From: Candidatus Woesearchaeota archaeon
Lineage (GTDB): Archaea; Nanobdellota; Nanobdellia; Woesearchaeales; UBA10216
DNA: 5,925 nt
Reading direction: 5' to 3'
NCBI GenBank assembly: GCA_023269295.1
Contig: JAHFTU010000009.1
Location: forward strand, 13,995-19,919
Shown: piece by piece, positions 1-4,578 of the stretch
Position numbering within the stretch: position 1 is the first letter of the stretch
Layout of the letters: every line of letters starts with the position of its first letter
The notes under the pieces: model-generated
Database searches by the model: none
What the model saw: only the letters and a program-made list of their open reading frames with translations
What the model was told of the DNA's origin: nothing
Made by a program: the position numbers and the translations under genes

Positions 1-404
1 CCTGCCGTAAACCTTGGCAGCGGCACTGGCGGTGGCAGCCCAACTGTGGTTGCCAGGTGAATCGCTTCAATGCTTGCGCTGACTGAAATCTTGTCAAAAA
101 GCTCTGCGGTTAACTCTTCCGGGAACTTCTTGTTCTTGCTCCAGCCCTTCATGAGCTCATCGTGCTTCTTCTGCTCAGTAAGGTAAAGTATTTCGCCGCC
201 GATTATGAGCGTGCCAAGGTCCGGAGTGTATGAGTTTCTGTAGTCAAAGACCGCCTTGATGCCCTTCTGCTTTGTGGTGCCCATCACAAAATCTATTTCC
301 TCTGCAGAAACAAGGGCTATGTTGGTGTTTATGTTCACCTCGCCCCTCGCTTGCGCCTTCTTTTCAGCAAGCATTCTCGTGAATGTAAACCCGGCAATTG
401 GCAT
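1..404 (-). CDS. Conserved archaeal protein of unknown function (3' end outside window)
   Basis: This is an uninterrupted minus-strand reading frame that leaves the window at base 1, giving about 134 residues from the ATG at 402-404. The sequence starts MPIAGFTFTRMLAEKK, continues with VNINTNIALVSAEEIDF, a predicted beta-rich stretch ending IIGGEILYLTEQKK, a basic helix (GWSKNKKFPEEL), a long helix, and a proline-rich VGLPPPVPLPR near the exit. From memory, small archaeal proteins share the order GFTFTKI, then a GE(I/V)LYL strand, then a terminal PPP-PLPR; a distant SecB-like chaperone fold is conceivable, but I cannot show it and assign no function. An in-frame ATG lies at 417-419, five codons upstream, but the TATA element at 424-433 sits only about 9 bp from it and about 25 bp from the ATG at 404, so I prefer 404 and a leaderless mRNA. 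The gene is divergent from tatD. Probably only a short C-terminal piece is missing, judging by the family pattern I recall. Confidence 0.7.
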   Translation of the reverse strand, partial: MPIAGFTFTRMLAEKKAQARGEVNINTNIALVSAEEIDFVMGTTKQKGIKAVFDYRNSYTPDLGTLIIGGEILYLTEQKKHDELMKGWSKNKKFPEELTAELFDKISVSASIEAIHLATTVGLPPPVPLPRFTA

Positions 405-423
405 GTAAACGCGACTCATTCAG

Positions 424-433
424 TAAATATTTA
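424..433. promoter_or_regulatory. Palindromic TATA element shared by divergent genes
   Basis: TAAATATTTA is a perfect 10-bp palindrome in the gap between the two divergent genes. Its centre lies about 30 bp from the tatD ATG at 459 and about 25 bp from the preferred minus-strand start at 404. Those distances match archaeal TATA-to-start spacing for leaderless or nearly leaderless transcripts. No other convincing TATA box lies in this short gap. A symmetric TBP site used in both directions is an inference. Confidence 0.6.
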
Positions 434-458
434 AAGGTTGCGGTTTGGCCTTTGCGGC

Positions 459-1214
459 ATGCTCCTCGCTGACGTCCACGCGCACTTAGACCTGATTGGT
501 GAAGCTGAAAGGAAAGCTGTAGTTGACAGGGCAGTGGCAGCCGGAGTAAAAATTATCATAACCAACAGCGTTGACCCCAAATCAATAAGGAAGGCGCTTG
601 AGCTGCAGCAGAAGTTCAAGATTGTAAAAGCAGCGCTGGGGCTGTACCCGACAGAAGCCGCCAGGTTGTCTGCAGCAGCTATTGAAGGCGAGCTGAATTT
701 TATCCGCAGCTGCAAGGGCAGGATAGTTGCGCTGGGTGAGATTGGCCTTGACTATCAGGAAGCAAAAAGCGATGCTGAAAGACAGAAGCAGCAGTTGTTG
801 TTTGAGCGGCAGCTGGAATTGGCAAACCAGCTTGGCAAGCCGGTGATTGTCCACTCAAGGCAGGCGGAAAAAAATGTTGTCGAGACCCTCATGCGCTACG
901 GCTGCAAGAGAGTCATTCTTCACGCTTTTCATGGCAGCCTCAAGCTTGTCCAGGCAGCTGCTGAAGCTGGCTTTTACATCACAATCCCGACAAACCTCAG
1001 GCGGAGCAGCCACTTTCAGGCCATCGTGAAGCAGCTGCCGCTGTCGCGGCTTTTGACAGAGACCGATGCCCCTTACCTTGCAGCTGAAAAGGACGGGAAA
1101 AGCGAGCCCAGCCACATAGCCGCAACAGTTGGCAGGATAGCGGCAATCAAGGCAATGGCGCCTGAAGAAGTGGCAAACATCCTTTACAGCAACTACCAGC
1201 GCCTGTTCGTTTAA
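459..1214 (+). CDS. tatD: TatD-family metal-dependent hydrolase (DNase)
   Basis: This is a 251-residue TIM-barrel hydrolase of the TatD family within the amidohydrolase superfamily. Known members are metal-dependent nucleases acting on DNA 3' ends. All expected metal-site elements are visible: the HxH pair in ADVHAHLD (His7, His9), the bridging Glu94 in GEIGLDY, His132 in PVIVHSRQAE, His155 in HAFHG and Asp203 in TETDAPYL, followed by EPSHI near the C-terminus. The LGLYPTEA segment, in place of the bacterial GxHPH pattern, resembles archaeal members. Length is normal for the family. A TTG at 438 would add seven residues (MRFGLCG). I chose ATG 459 because the family usually begins two to four residues before the DxHxH motif and because the TATA element at 424-433 predicts transcription starting near 455-459. 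It appears to be a stand-alone housekeeping gene, isolated from the membrane genes by an inverted repeat and a fresh promoter. The symbol is at family level: TatD paralogues cannot be separated here. Confidence 0.92.
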   Translation: MLLADVHAHLDLIGEAERKAVVDRAVAAGVKIIITNSVDPKSIRKALELQQKFKIVKAALGLYPTEAARLSAAAIEGELNFIRSCKGRIVALGEIGLDYQEAKSDAERQKQQLLFERQLELANQLGKPVIVHSRQAEKNVVETLMRYGCKRVILHAFHGSLKLVQAAAEAGFYITIPTNLRRSSHFQAIVKQLPLSRLLTETDAPYLAAEKDGKSEPSHIAATVGRIAAIKAMAPEEVANILYSNYQRLFV

Positions 1215-1224
1215 ACGTTTTTGA

Positions 1225-1250
1225 TTGACCTTTTTTATTAAAAAGGTCAA
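1225..1250. repeat. Perfect 11-bp inverted repeat with 4-nt loop
   Basis: TTGACCTTTTT at 1225-1235 is exactly mirrored by AAAAAGGTCAA at 1240-1250, with loop TATT. It begins 10 bp after the tatD stop codon and ends 7 bp before the TATA box of the first membrane gene. As RNA it would fold into a hairpin that could protect or define the tatD 3' end. As DNA, its position just upstream of the BRE/TATA suits an operator or activator site for the membrane genes. It lacks the trailing U-run of a bacterial intrinsic terminator, so the role is open. Confidence 0.75.
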
Positions 1251-1257
1251 CCGAAAC

Positions 1258-1266
1258 ATTTATATA
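1258..1266 (+). promoter_or_regulatory. TATA box for the first five-helix membrane gene
   Basis: ATTTATATA at 1258-1266, preceded by purine-rich CCGAAAC resembling a BRE, is a canonical archaeal promoter core. Transcription would start near 1288-1290, leaving a leader of about 35 nt. The leader ends with a GGTG ribosome binding site at 1316-1319, four bases before the ATG at 1324. Confidence 0.7.
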
Positions 1267-1323
1267 CGCTTTTCGGCATTTTGTAACTAATTTGTAAGTG
1301 CTTGATTTAAAAAAAGGTGCAAC

Positions 1324-1896
1324 ATGGTAGATTCAACATTCAGGGAAACCCTTGGCTTCCTGGACAAGATTGGCGTGTTTGACGTTGTGCTGCCTTTCCT
1401 TCTTATTTTTACAATAGTTTTTGCCATTCTTGAAAAGACAAGGGTTTTTGGCACAGAGACAATGGATGGCAAAAATTACACTAAAAAGAACCTTAATGCC
1501 CTTGCGTCTTTTGCAATAGCCTTCTTTGCGGTCGCGTCAAGCAGGGTCGTGCAGGCGATCACGCAGATATCCTCCAATGTGGTCATTCTCCTGTTCGCGT
1601 CAGTGTTTTTCCTTATGCTGGTCGGCTCGTTCCACCAGCAGGCTGACGAGAAGGGCTTTTACCTGCAGGGATGGGCAAAAACGCTTTTCATGATTGTCAT
1701 GTTCCTAGGCCTGTTCGGGATTTTCCTGAACGCCATAGAGACTGACAACAAGACATGGCTCCAGTGGATTTTTGACTGGCTTTCGCAGTTTTCAACCAAT
1801 GTTTCAGTGGCAACCATCATCCTTGTTGGCATGGTTGTGGCTGCGATGGCGTTCATAACAAAGTCCGAGAAGCCACCGGAGCACAAGGCAGCCTGA
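1324..1896 (+). CDS. Five-helix membrane protein, paralogue 1 of a tandem triplet
   Basis: The product has 190 residues and no function I recognise. Five hydrophobic helices are visible at about residues 20-38, 57-75, 84-103, 119-138 and 159-178. Helix 1 carries the triplet's shared motif: Asp20, then VVLPFLLIF, ending in LEKT and RVFG. A Lys-rich loop (KKNLNALASF) leads into helix 2. The positive charges between helices 1 and 2, between 3 and 4 and at the C-terminus (EKPPEHKAA) predict an outside N-terminus and an inside C-terminus. The segment WLQWIFDWLSQF (146-157) between helices 4 and 5 is aromatic and amphipathic and could lie on the outer membrane surface. There is no signal peptide and no catalytic motif, so a structural, channel-like or scaffold role is more likely than an enzyme. 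The GGTG site at 1316-1319 supports the ATG start. The gene has its own TATA box and is followed by an oligo-T tract. Confidence 0.88.
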   Translation: MVDSTFRETLGFLDKIGVFDVVLPFLLIFTIVFAILEKTRVFGTETMDGKNYTKKNLNALASFAIAFFAVASSRVVQAITQISSNVVILLFASVFFLMLVGSFHQQADEKGFYLQGWAKTLFMIVMFLGLFGIFLNAIETDNKTWLQWIFDWLSQFSTNVSVATIILVGMVVAAMAFITKSEKPPEHKAA

Positions 1897-1912
1897 TTAA
1901 AACATTGTCCAA

Positions 1913-1919
1913 TTTTTTT
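1913..1919 (+). terminator. Oligo-T tract after membrane gene 1
   Basis: Seven consecutive T residues lie 17 bases after the TGA stop at 1894-1896, and no hairpin precedes them. Archaeal RNA polymerase commonly terminates at such U-rich tracts. The next gene has its own TATA box directly downstream, so gene 1 can be a separate transcript, although some readthrough is possible. Confidence 0.5.
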
Positions 1920-1925
1920 ACAAAG

Positions 1926-1934
1926 ATATAAAAA
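1926..1934 (+). promoter_or_regulatory. TATA box for membrane genes 2 and 3
   Basis: ATATAAAAA at 1926-1934 predicts transcription starting near 1955-1957, about 25 nt before the annotated start at 1981. Genes 2 and 3 are only four bases apart, so this promoter should drive both. Confidence 0.6.
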
Positions 1935-1975
1935 CACCATAACGAATGAACAAAAAAATCAGAACAAACAAAAAA

Positions 1976-1979
1976 GGTG
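1976..1979 (+). promoter_or_regulatory. GGTG ribosome binding site that questions the gene 2 start
   Basis: AAAAAGGTG closely matches the A-rich GGTG leader of gene 1. It lies only one base before the ATG at 1981, too close for normal use, but seven bases before the in-frame GTG at 1987. GTG 1987 may therefore be the true start, which would remove two residues. Confidence 0.5.
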
Positions 1980-1980
1980 A

Positions 1981-2583
1981 ATGATTGTGCTTCCGGTTGT
2001 GCTCCAGACTTTTTCAGATGTAAGGACTGTTCCCCAGTTTCTTGTGCAACTCGAGCAGTTCGGCCTGCTTGATGCAGTGCTGCCATTCATCCTGATTTTT
2101 GCAGTGATTTTCACAGTGACAAACAGGACAAAGGTTCTTGGCGAAAAGAAGAACGTGCACATGCTTGTTGCTTTGGTCATTTCCCTGCTCGTTGTTCTCC
2201 CTCACGTCATGGGAACCTACCCGCCAGGGCAGGACGTCGTTAACATCATAAACAGCGCACTGCCTAACGTGTCGCTTGTGATTGTAATCATAGTTGCAGC
2301 CCTCATCCTTGTGGGCATCTTTCGGCCAGAAAGAGAAGGGGTTCCTTTCGGCGGCTTCTTCGCATTACTTAGCGTTGGGGCGATAGTTTACATCTTTGGC
2401 CTTTCTGCTGGCTGGTGGCAGTCTGGAGGGGGACCTCTCAGCTTCCTCTCAAATCCTGACATTCAGGCGCTGGCAGTCATAATATTGGTATTTGCGCTGG
2501 TAATATTCCTGATAACCTCAGATAACCCGCTTGAAAGTGCTGGAAGGGGATGGCAACTTTTGACAGGTAGGGGAGGACATTAA
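1981..2583 (+). CDS. Five-helix membrane protein, paralogue 2 of a tandem triplet
   Basis: The product has 200 residues from ATG 1981, or 198 if GTG 1987 is used. Hydrophobic helices fall at about 29-48, 59-78, 94-114, 122-142 and 160-179. Its first two helices align clearly with paralogue 1: Asp31 then AVLPFILIF, Thr50 with KVLG, then KKNVHMLVALVI. Charge placement again predicts N-terminus outside and C-terminus inside, with basic loops RTKVLGEKK and RPEREG in the cytoplasm. The outer loop between helices 4 and 5 contains a Gly- and Trp-rich GWWQSGGGP. The N-terminal 28 residues before helix 1 are longer than in the paralogues and partly hydrophobic (MIVLPVVLQTF). The protein ends in GRGGH. 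The function is unknown; an integral component of a larger membrane assembly is inferred from paralogy and context. It is co-transcribed with gene 3, four bases downstream. Confidence 0.87.
   Translation: MIVLPVVLQTFSDVRTVPQFLVQLEQFGLLDAVLPFILIFAVIFTVTNRTKVLGEKKNVHMLVALVISLLVVLPHVMGTYPPGQDVVNIINSALPNVSLVIVIIVAALILVGIFRPEREGVPFGGFFALLSVGAIVYIFGLSAGWWQSGGGPLSFLSNPDIQALAVIILVFALVIFLITSDNPLESAGRGWQLLTGRGGH
2572..2576 (+). promoter_or_regulatory. GGAGG ribosome binding site inside the end of gene 2
   Basis: GGGGAGG, with its core at 2572-2576, forms part of the last Gly codons of gene 2 and lies 11 bases before the gene 3 ATG at 2588. The spacing is long but usable. It explains how gene 3 is translated from the shared mRNA, and it constrains the Gly-rich end of gene 2. 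Confidence 0.5.
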
Positions 2584-2587
2584 TCGT

Positions 2588-3145
2588 ATGGCAACGTTCT
2601 TGGACTTGGGTCTGTTGAAGGGCTTTGTTGACATCTTTGTATGGATTCTCGTGTTCCTCATTGTCTACGGAGTTCTTGAGGTCACAAATCTCCTGAAGAA
2701 CAAGGGGCTGCATGCCCTGTTTGCGTTTGTGATAACAGCAGTAATTGTCCTTACAGGTAACAGCACGAGAATCATAACAGAAATGGCGCCGTGGTTTGTC
2801 GTTATTGCTGCCCTGATTTTTTTCATGCTTGTGCTCACAGGGTTTGCCGGCGGTGACTTGAAGGACATGCCTAGCATTTTTGGCAAGAAGTCTGTCATTT
2901 GGATAGTTGCAATACCACTGTTCGTAATACTGGTAATTGCCTGGACTCAGGGGCCGCAGGAGAAAACTGTGGTTAATCCTAATACCGGCGAGGTTACTAT
3001 GGTTGAGAAAACTCCGCAGCAGCACAGGCCTTTTGTTGGTGTGCTGTCTGACCCTAAGGTGCTTGGCATGTTCCTCATACTTGGCACCGGCGCCATGACA
3101 CTGGCCCTGATGACAGGAGGAGGCGGAGCCATAGGCGGGCATTAA
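2588..3145 (+). CDS. Five-helix membrane protein, paralogue 3 of a tandem triplet
   Basis: The product has 185 residues and is the most diverged of the three. Helices are predicted at about 12-31, 41-58, 67-87, 102-120 and 157-176. The helix 1 motif is weaker (Asp15, WILVFLIVYGVLEVTNLL), but the spacing to helix 2 (KNKGLHALFAFVIT) matches the paralogues. The loop between helices 4 and 5 (121-156) is the longest of the set, hydrophilic and rich in Thr, Pro and Gln (VVNPNTGEVTMVEK), and should lie outside the cell if the topology is N-out. The C-terminus is Gly-rich and ends GGAIGGH, sharing the final Gly-Gly-His with paralogue 2. No enzyme motif is seen. The start follows the stop of gene 2 by four bases, which indicates an operon, and the ribosome binding site lies within gene 2. 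The gene converges on the minus-strand coiled-coil gene. Confidence 0.86.
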   Translation: MATFLDLGLLKGFVDIFVWILVFLIVYGVLEVTNLLKNKGLHALFAFVITAVIVLTGNSTRIITEMAPWFVVIAALIFFMLVLTGFAGGDLKDMPSIFGKKSVIWIVAIPLFVILVIAWTQGPQEKTVVNPNTGEVTMVEKTPQQHRPFVGVLSDPKVLGMFLILGTGAMTLALMTGGGGAIGGH

Positions 3146-3170
3146 TAATAAAAAATCAGGATTAGTTTTT
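3146..3170. terminator. Bidirectional oligo-T terminator in the convergent gap
   Basis: The 25-bp gap between convergent stop codons holds A6 at 3150-3155, read as T6 on the minus strand after the 3171-3995 gene, and T5 at 3166-3170 on the plus strand after gene 3. The plus-strand run continues into the pyrimidine-rich end of the opposite gene. No hairpin is needed for archaeal termination at such tracts. Confidence 0.5.
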
Positions 3171-3995
3171 CTATTTCTTCTGTGCTGGCTTCATTCCCTT
3201 GGTTATTCTTGAAAGCTCGTTGACGTTTTCAGTCATTGTTGGTATGATTTTCTGGAAGACCTGCTCGAGAGCTTTCATTTCTGAGCCAACATCCTTGACG
3301 CTTTTGTCATAGTCACTAACCTTTTCCACGACGCTTTTCTGCAGGCTGTCAAATGCGTTTTTGAGGTCTGCGAAGCGCTGCTCAAGCACTGCCATCCTTT
3401 GCTCCATGCCGGTTTTCCAGTCCATGACCTTGGTGAAGTCCTTCATGAGGTCCTGCCATTTTTCCTCAATGATTGCCTCGCTTATTTCCTCAATCTTTGC
3501 CGAAACGTCAGGCCCGTAACCGCCGCCGTAGCCTGCAGGCTGCTGCGGTGCTCCGTAATTATCAGTGAACTCTGCCCCGGCCCCACCACCTTGGCTTCCA
3601 CCCTGGCCAAATCCTGAAACCTCTTCAGGGCTTTGCGGGCCTGTGATTGATGACTCGTTTTCCATTCCCTCGTCCATGCCTGGAAGGTCAGGAGGTATCC
3701 CTAGCGATTCCGGGCTTTCGCCCATGCTGCCCATGCCCTGGCCCAGCTGCCCAAACTGTTGGCGCTGCCCTGCTCCCTGCTGTGGCGGCATGCCCTGCAT
3801 TGGAGAGGGAACCCTCAGGTCAGCCTGGTTGAAGGCGTCAAAAATCTGCGTGCTCTGGAACCCGTTTCTCTGGAGAGCCTGCACTATCTGGTTGTTTGAA
3901 AGGCCCTGCCTTCGCATCCTCATGACATCCTCAACAGGCGCCCTCGGCCCCTGCATGGGCGCTTCTTTTTTCTTTCCAAAATCAAAGAGTCCCAT
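3171..3995 (-). CDS. Three-part protein: helical module, Gly/Gln/Pro linker, coiled coil
   Basis: The product has 274 residues and begins MGLFDFGKKK. Residues 20-60 form a predicted helical bundle (VMRMRRQGLSNNQIVQAL, then NGFQSTQIFDAFNQADL) that resembles a UBA-like three-helix module in length and pattern; this is inference. Residues 61-165 are low complexity, rich in Gly, Gln, Pro and Met (QQGAGQRQQFGQLGQGMG, and GYGGGYGP near 155-162), so probably disordered. Residues 166-267 are a charged helical coiled coil containing AIIEEKWQDLMKD and ending in PTMTENVNELSRITKGMK. The C-terminal part resembles, from memory, a conserved family in DPANN archaea with no assigned function. There is no signal peptide or membrane helix, so the protein is cytoplasmic. 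An upstream ATG at 4014-4016 is disfavoured because the predicted transcript starts near 4012, and GGTG at 3999-4002 fits ATG 3995. Position beside the ATPase and membrane genes suggests an adaptor or scaffold. Confidence 0.85.
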   Translation of the reverse strand: MGLFDFGKKKEAPMQGPRAPVEDVMRMRRQGLSNNQIVQALQRNGFQSTQIFDAFNQADLRVPSPMQGMPPQQGAGQRQQFGQLGQGMGSMGESPESLGIPPDLPGMDEGMENESSITGPQSPEEVSGFGQGGSQGGGAGAEFTDNYGAPQQPAGYGGGYGPDVSAKIEEISEAIIEEKWQDLMKDFTKVMDWKTGMEQRMAVLEQRFADLKNAFDSLQKSVVEKVSDYDKSVKDVGSEMKALEQVFQKIIPTMTENVNELSRITKGMKPAQKK

Positions 3996-3998
3996 AAA

Positions 3999-4002
3999 CA
4001 CC
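3999..4002 (-). promoter_or_regulatory. GGTG ribosome binding site fixing the start at 3995
   Basis: On the minus strand GTGGTG precedes the ATG, leaving three bases between GGTG and the start. The spacing resembles that of membrane gene 1 (four bases). The alternative ATG at 4016 has no such site. Confidence 0.55.
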
Positions 4003-4034
4003 ACTTTTAGCTTCAACTAAACTTGTGACGATTG

Positions 4035-4042
4035 TTTTTAAA
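4035..4042 (-). promoter_or_regulatory. TATA box for the 3171-3995 gene
   Basis: Read on the minus strand, CTTTAAAAAC gives a TATA-like core, TTTAAAAA. Transcription would start near 4012, with a leader of about 17 nt before ATG 3995. It lies in the 62-bp gap after the stop of the upstream minus gene, which shows no clear T-tract, so co-transcription with that gene is also possible. Confidence 0.5.
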
Positions 4043-4057
4043 GCTTTTGACTGCTGC

Positions 4058-4495
4058 CTATTCCTCTTCCTTCACGCTGGCGTGCTCGCTCAGCGCTTCC
4101 TCAACTGCCTGCTTGACAATCCTGTCCACCTCGTTCTGGGTCACAAAGCCCAGCGGCTCCAGCAGGTTGAGGTATTTCCTTATGACGTCAACCTCTTCAG
4201 TCTTTGCAAAGCCCTGGAGTTCCCGGACAACCGCCTTTATTTTCTCGTTAACGTCAGCAACCTGCGCTTTCAGGTCAGAAAGCTCTTCGCTCGTCATTTT
4301 TATCTCTGCCTTCATTTTCCTGTTGCCGGAAAGCATGTTCTCTTCGGTAACTTGGCTTCTGCGCTCAAGGTTGGAGTATTTTTCCTCAAGAGCCCTGAGC
4401 CTTCTTTCAATTTCGCCTATGCCCTGGCTGAAAGAAGAAGCTGGGGCAGCATCTGGCGCGCTCTTTTTGCCAGCTGTAAAAAGGGGGTTGTCCAT
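4058..4495 (-). CDS. Acidic coiled-coil protein, possibly ArlC/D/E-like accessory
   Basis: The product has 145 residues and a strong heptad character. After a flexible Ala/Ser/Pro N-terminus (1-25), residues 26-95 form a charged coiled coil (IEEIERRLRALEEKY-like pattern, visible as GEIERRLRALEEKYSNLE). Residues 101-135 form a compact helical segment, EVDVIRKYLNLLEPLGF then VTQNEVDRIVKQAVEEAL, and the tail EHASVKEEE is acidic. No membrane helix or signal peptide is present. The coiled coil plus short C-terminal helical segment loosely recalls the archaellum accessory proteins ArlC/D/E, which act at the cytoplasmic base of the archaellum motor; I cannot demonstrate homology. The gene is divergent from the secretion ATPase (83 bp between starts), which supports a shared job. 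Minus-strand GGTG at 4503-4506, seven bases before ATG 4495, supports the start. Two plus-strand open frames over the same region look like shadows. Confidence 0.82.
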   Translation of the reverse strand: MDNPLFTAGKKSAPDAAPASSFSQGIGEIERRLRALEEKYSNLERRSQVTEENMLSGNRKMKAEIKMTSEELSDLKAQVADVNEKIKAVVRELQGFAKTEEVDVIRKYLNLLEPLGFVTQNEVDRIVKQAVEEALSEHASVKEEE

Positions 4496-4531
4496 TATCG
4501 CACACCATCACTTGCTATCTTACTATAAAAC

Positions 4532-4539
4532 TATTTAAA
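4532..4539 (-). promoter_or_regulatory. TATA box for the coiled-coil gene
   Basis: Minus-strand TTTAAATA is centred about 26 bp from a predicted start of transcription near 4509-4510. That leaves a leader of about 14 nt containing the GGTG site at 4503-4506. A second AT-rich stretch (TTTATAGTA, 4521-4529) would place the start downstream of that ribosome binding site and is less likely. Confidence 0.55.
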
Positions 4540-4549
4540 GAAGCATTAA

Positions 4550-4557
4550 TATAAATA
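4550..4557 (+). promoter_or_regulatory. TATA box for the secretion ATPase, leaderless
   Basis: TATAAATA is centred about 25-26 bp upstream of the ATG at 4579, so the mRNA should begin at or next to the start codon. No Shine-Dalgarno-like sequence precedes the ATG, which agrees with leaderless translation. Its centre is about 18 bp from that of the oppositely oriented TATA box, so TBP/TFB binding at the two promoters may interfere. Confidence 0.7.
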
Positions 4558-4578
4558 GGTTTGTACGGTTGACGCCAT

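Noticed and set aside
1225..1250. Calling the inverted repeat a bacterial-type intrinsic terminator
   Set aside because: The stem is AT-rich toward the loop and no T-run follows it. The sequence continues directly into a BRE/TATA promoter, so I list it only as an inverted repeat.
855..1259. Minus-strand open frame of 134 codons overlapping the tatD 3' half
   Set aside because: The tatD frame carries the conserved His155 and Asp203 motifs across this region. The antisense frame shows no domain and would begin inside the next gene's promoter.
2477..3142. Minus-strand open frame of 221 codons opposite the third membrane gene
   Set aside because: Its translation is rich in Cys, His, Asn and Tyr with no hydrophobic or domain pattern. 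The opposite strand encodes a clear five-helix protein with operon spacing, so this is a shadow.
3565..4020. Plus-strand proline- and cysteine-rich frame of 151 codons
   Set aside because: It is the complement of the Gly/Gln-rich linker gene; its Pro and Cys content is explained by antisense of GGN and CAG-type codons.
4025..4538. Two overlapping plus-strand open frames (4025-4528 and 4032-4538)
   Set aside because: They lie opposite the coiled-coil gene. The Leu/Ser/Phe-rich translations are what antisense of a Glu/Lys/Ala-rich coiled coil gives, and the minus gene has a proper TATA box and ribosome binding site.
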